Shown here piece by piece: positions 63,785-64,000 of a stretch of DNA of 64,000 nucleotides (its first letter is position 1; each line of letters begins with the position of its first letter). The notes below the pieces were generated by a model. That model was not told the DNA's origin and searched no databases. It saw only the letters and a list, made by a program, of their open reading frames with translations. Origin of the DNA: Silurus meridionalis (Eukaryota; Chordata; Actinopteri; Siluriformes; Siluridae); NCBI RefSeq assembly GCF_014805685.1, contig NC_060899.1, forward strand, positions 10,198,868 through 10,262,867, read 5' to 3'. A program made the position numbers and the translations under genes.

Positions 63785-64000
63785 CCTAGGGGCTCCAATT
63801 TTTTTAATTTGCTTTAATTACTGCCTCAATTTGGCGTGGCATGGAGGTGATCAGTCTGTGACACTGCTGAGGTGGTATGGAAGCCCAGGTTTCTTTGATA
63901 GTGGCCTTCAGTGCATCTGCATTTTTGGGTCTCTTGTTTCTTATTTTCCTCTTGTCTGGTCAGGTCTGGTGAGTTTACTGGCCGGTCAAGCACACCAACA
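63785..64000 (-). pseudogene. Tc1-like transposase C-terminus, cut by the window edge
   Basis: On the minus strand the sequence corresponds to (L)DRPVNSPDLTRQEENKK followed by QRNLGFHTTSAVSQTDHLHA, a diverged DW...SPDLNPIEN..G...R and RLI.SMP..I..V end of a Tc1/mariner-type transposase. The frame is degenerate and the element continues past 64000. Confidence 0.6.

Noticed and set aside
58140..64000. Possible upstream rapgef3 exons (cAMP-binding, DEP, REM)
   Set aside because: No splice-bounded segment resembling these domains was found; the region is mostly transposon sequence.

Overview
The window looks like nuclear DNA of a ray-finned (teleost) fish. It is AT-rich, with intron-split genes whose exons use GT-AG boundaries, many long dinucleotide microsatellites, and numerous remnants of Tc1/mariner-like, hAT-like and Tigger-like DNA transposons and L2-type LINEs. 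The abundance and mix of Tc1-like families suggests an otophysan fish such as a catfish. That last step is inference; species cannot be proved from the sequence alone.

Two protein-coding genes are visible, facing tail to tail. The first, on the plus strand, is a complete integrin alpha-5 gene (itga5). Its coding exons run from 4401 to 46155. I could join 30 exons in frame into a 1045-residue protein: signal peptide, seven-bladed beta-propeller with four metal-binding loops, thigh/calf domains, furin-type cleavage site, transmembrane helix and a short tail closely matching the alpha-5 tail. The first two introns are large (12.0 kb and 6.9 kb) and hold most of the transposon debris.

The second gene, on the minus strand, is the 3' half of a cAMP-regulated Rap exchange factor, best matched to rapgef3 (EPAC1). 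Its stop codon is at 48835-48837 and recognisable exons extend up to 57024. They encode the end of the region before the Ras-association domain, the RA domain and the whole CDC25-homology GEF domain (363 residues in single-copy form). The 5' half (cAMP-binding, DEP and REM parts) is not recognisable in the window and presumably lies beyond 64000.

The most unusual feature is that rapgef3 contains two independent, near-perfect tandem duplications of exon-bearing blocks. One is about 0.99 kb with one exon, the other about 1.64 kb with two exons. Every junction lies in an (AT)n tract. The first could be spliced in frame; including both copies of the second would break the frame. Recent (AT)n-mediated duplication and assembly error are both plausible.

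From about 57.9 kb to the right edge is a dense transposon nest: a Tc1-like element, another interspersed repeat split by an L2 LINE with reverse-transcriptase motifs, a hAT-type zinc-finger fragment, a solo Tc1-like terminal repeat, and a Tc1-like transposase fragment cut by the window edge. The left edge (1-4 kb) is intergenic, with a MITE, a hAT-like element and microsatellites. No rRNA, tRNA, CRISPR or prokaryotic features were seen. I found no clear novel biological system. The best leads are the exon duplications and several itga5 splice sites embedded in long microsatellites.
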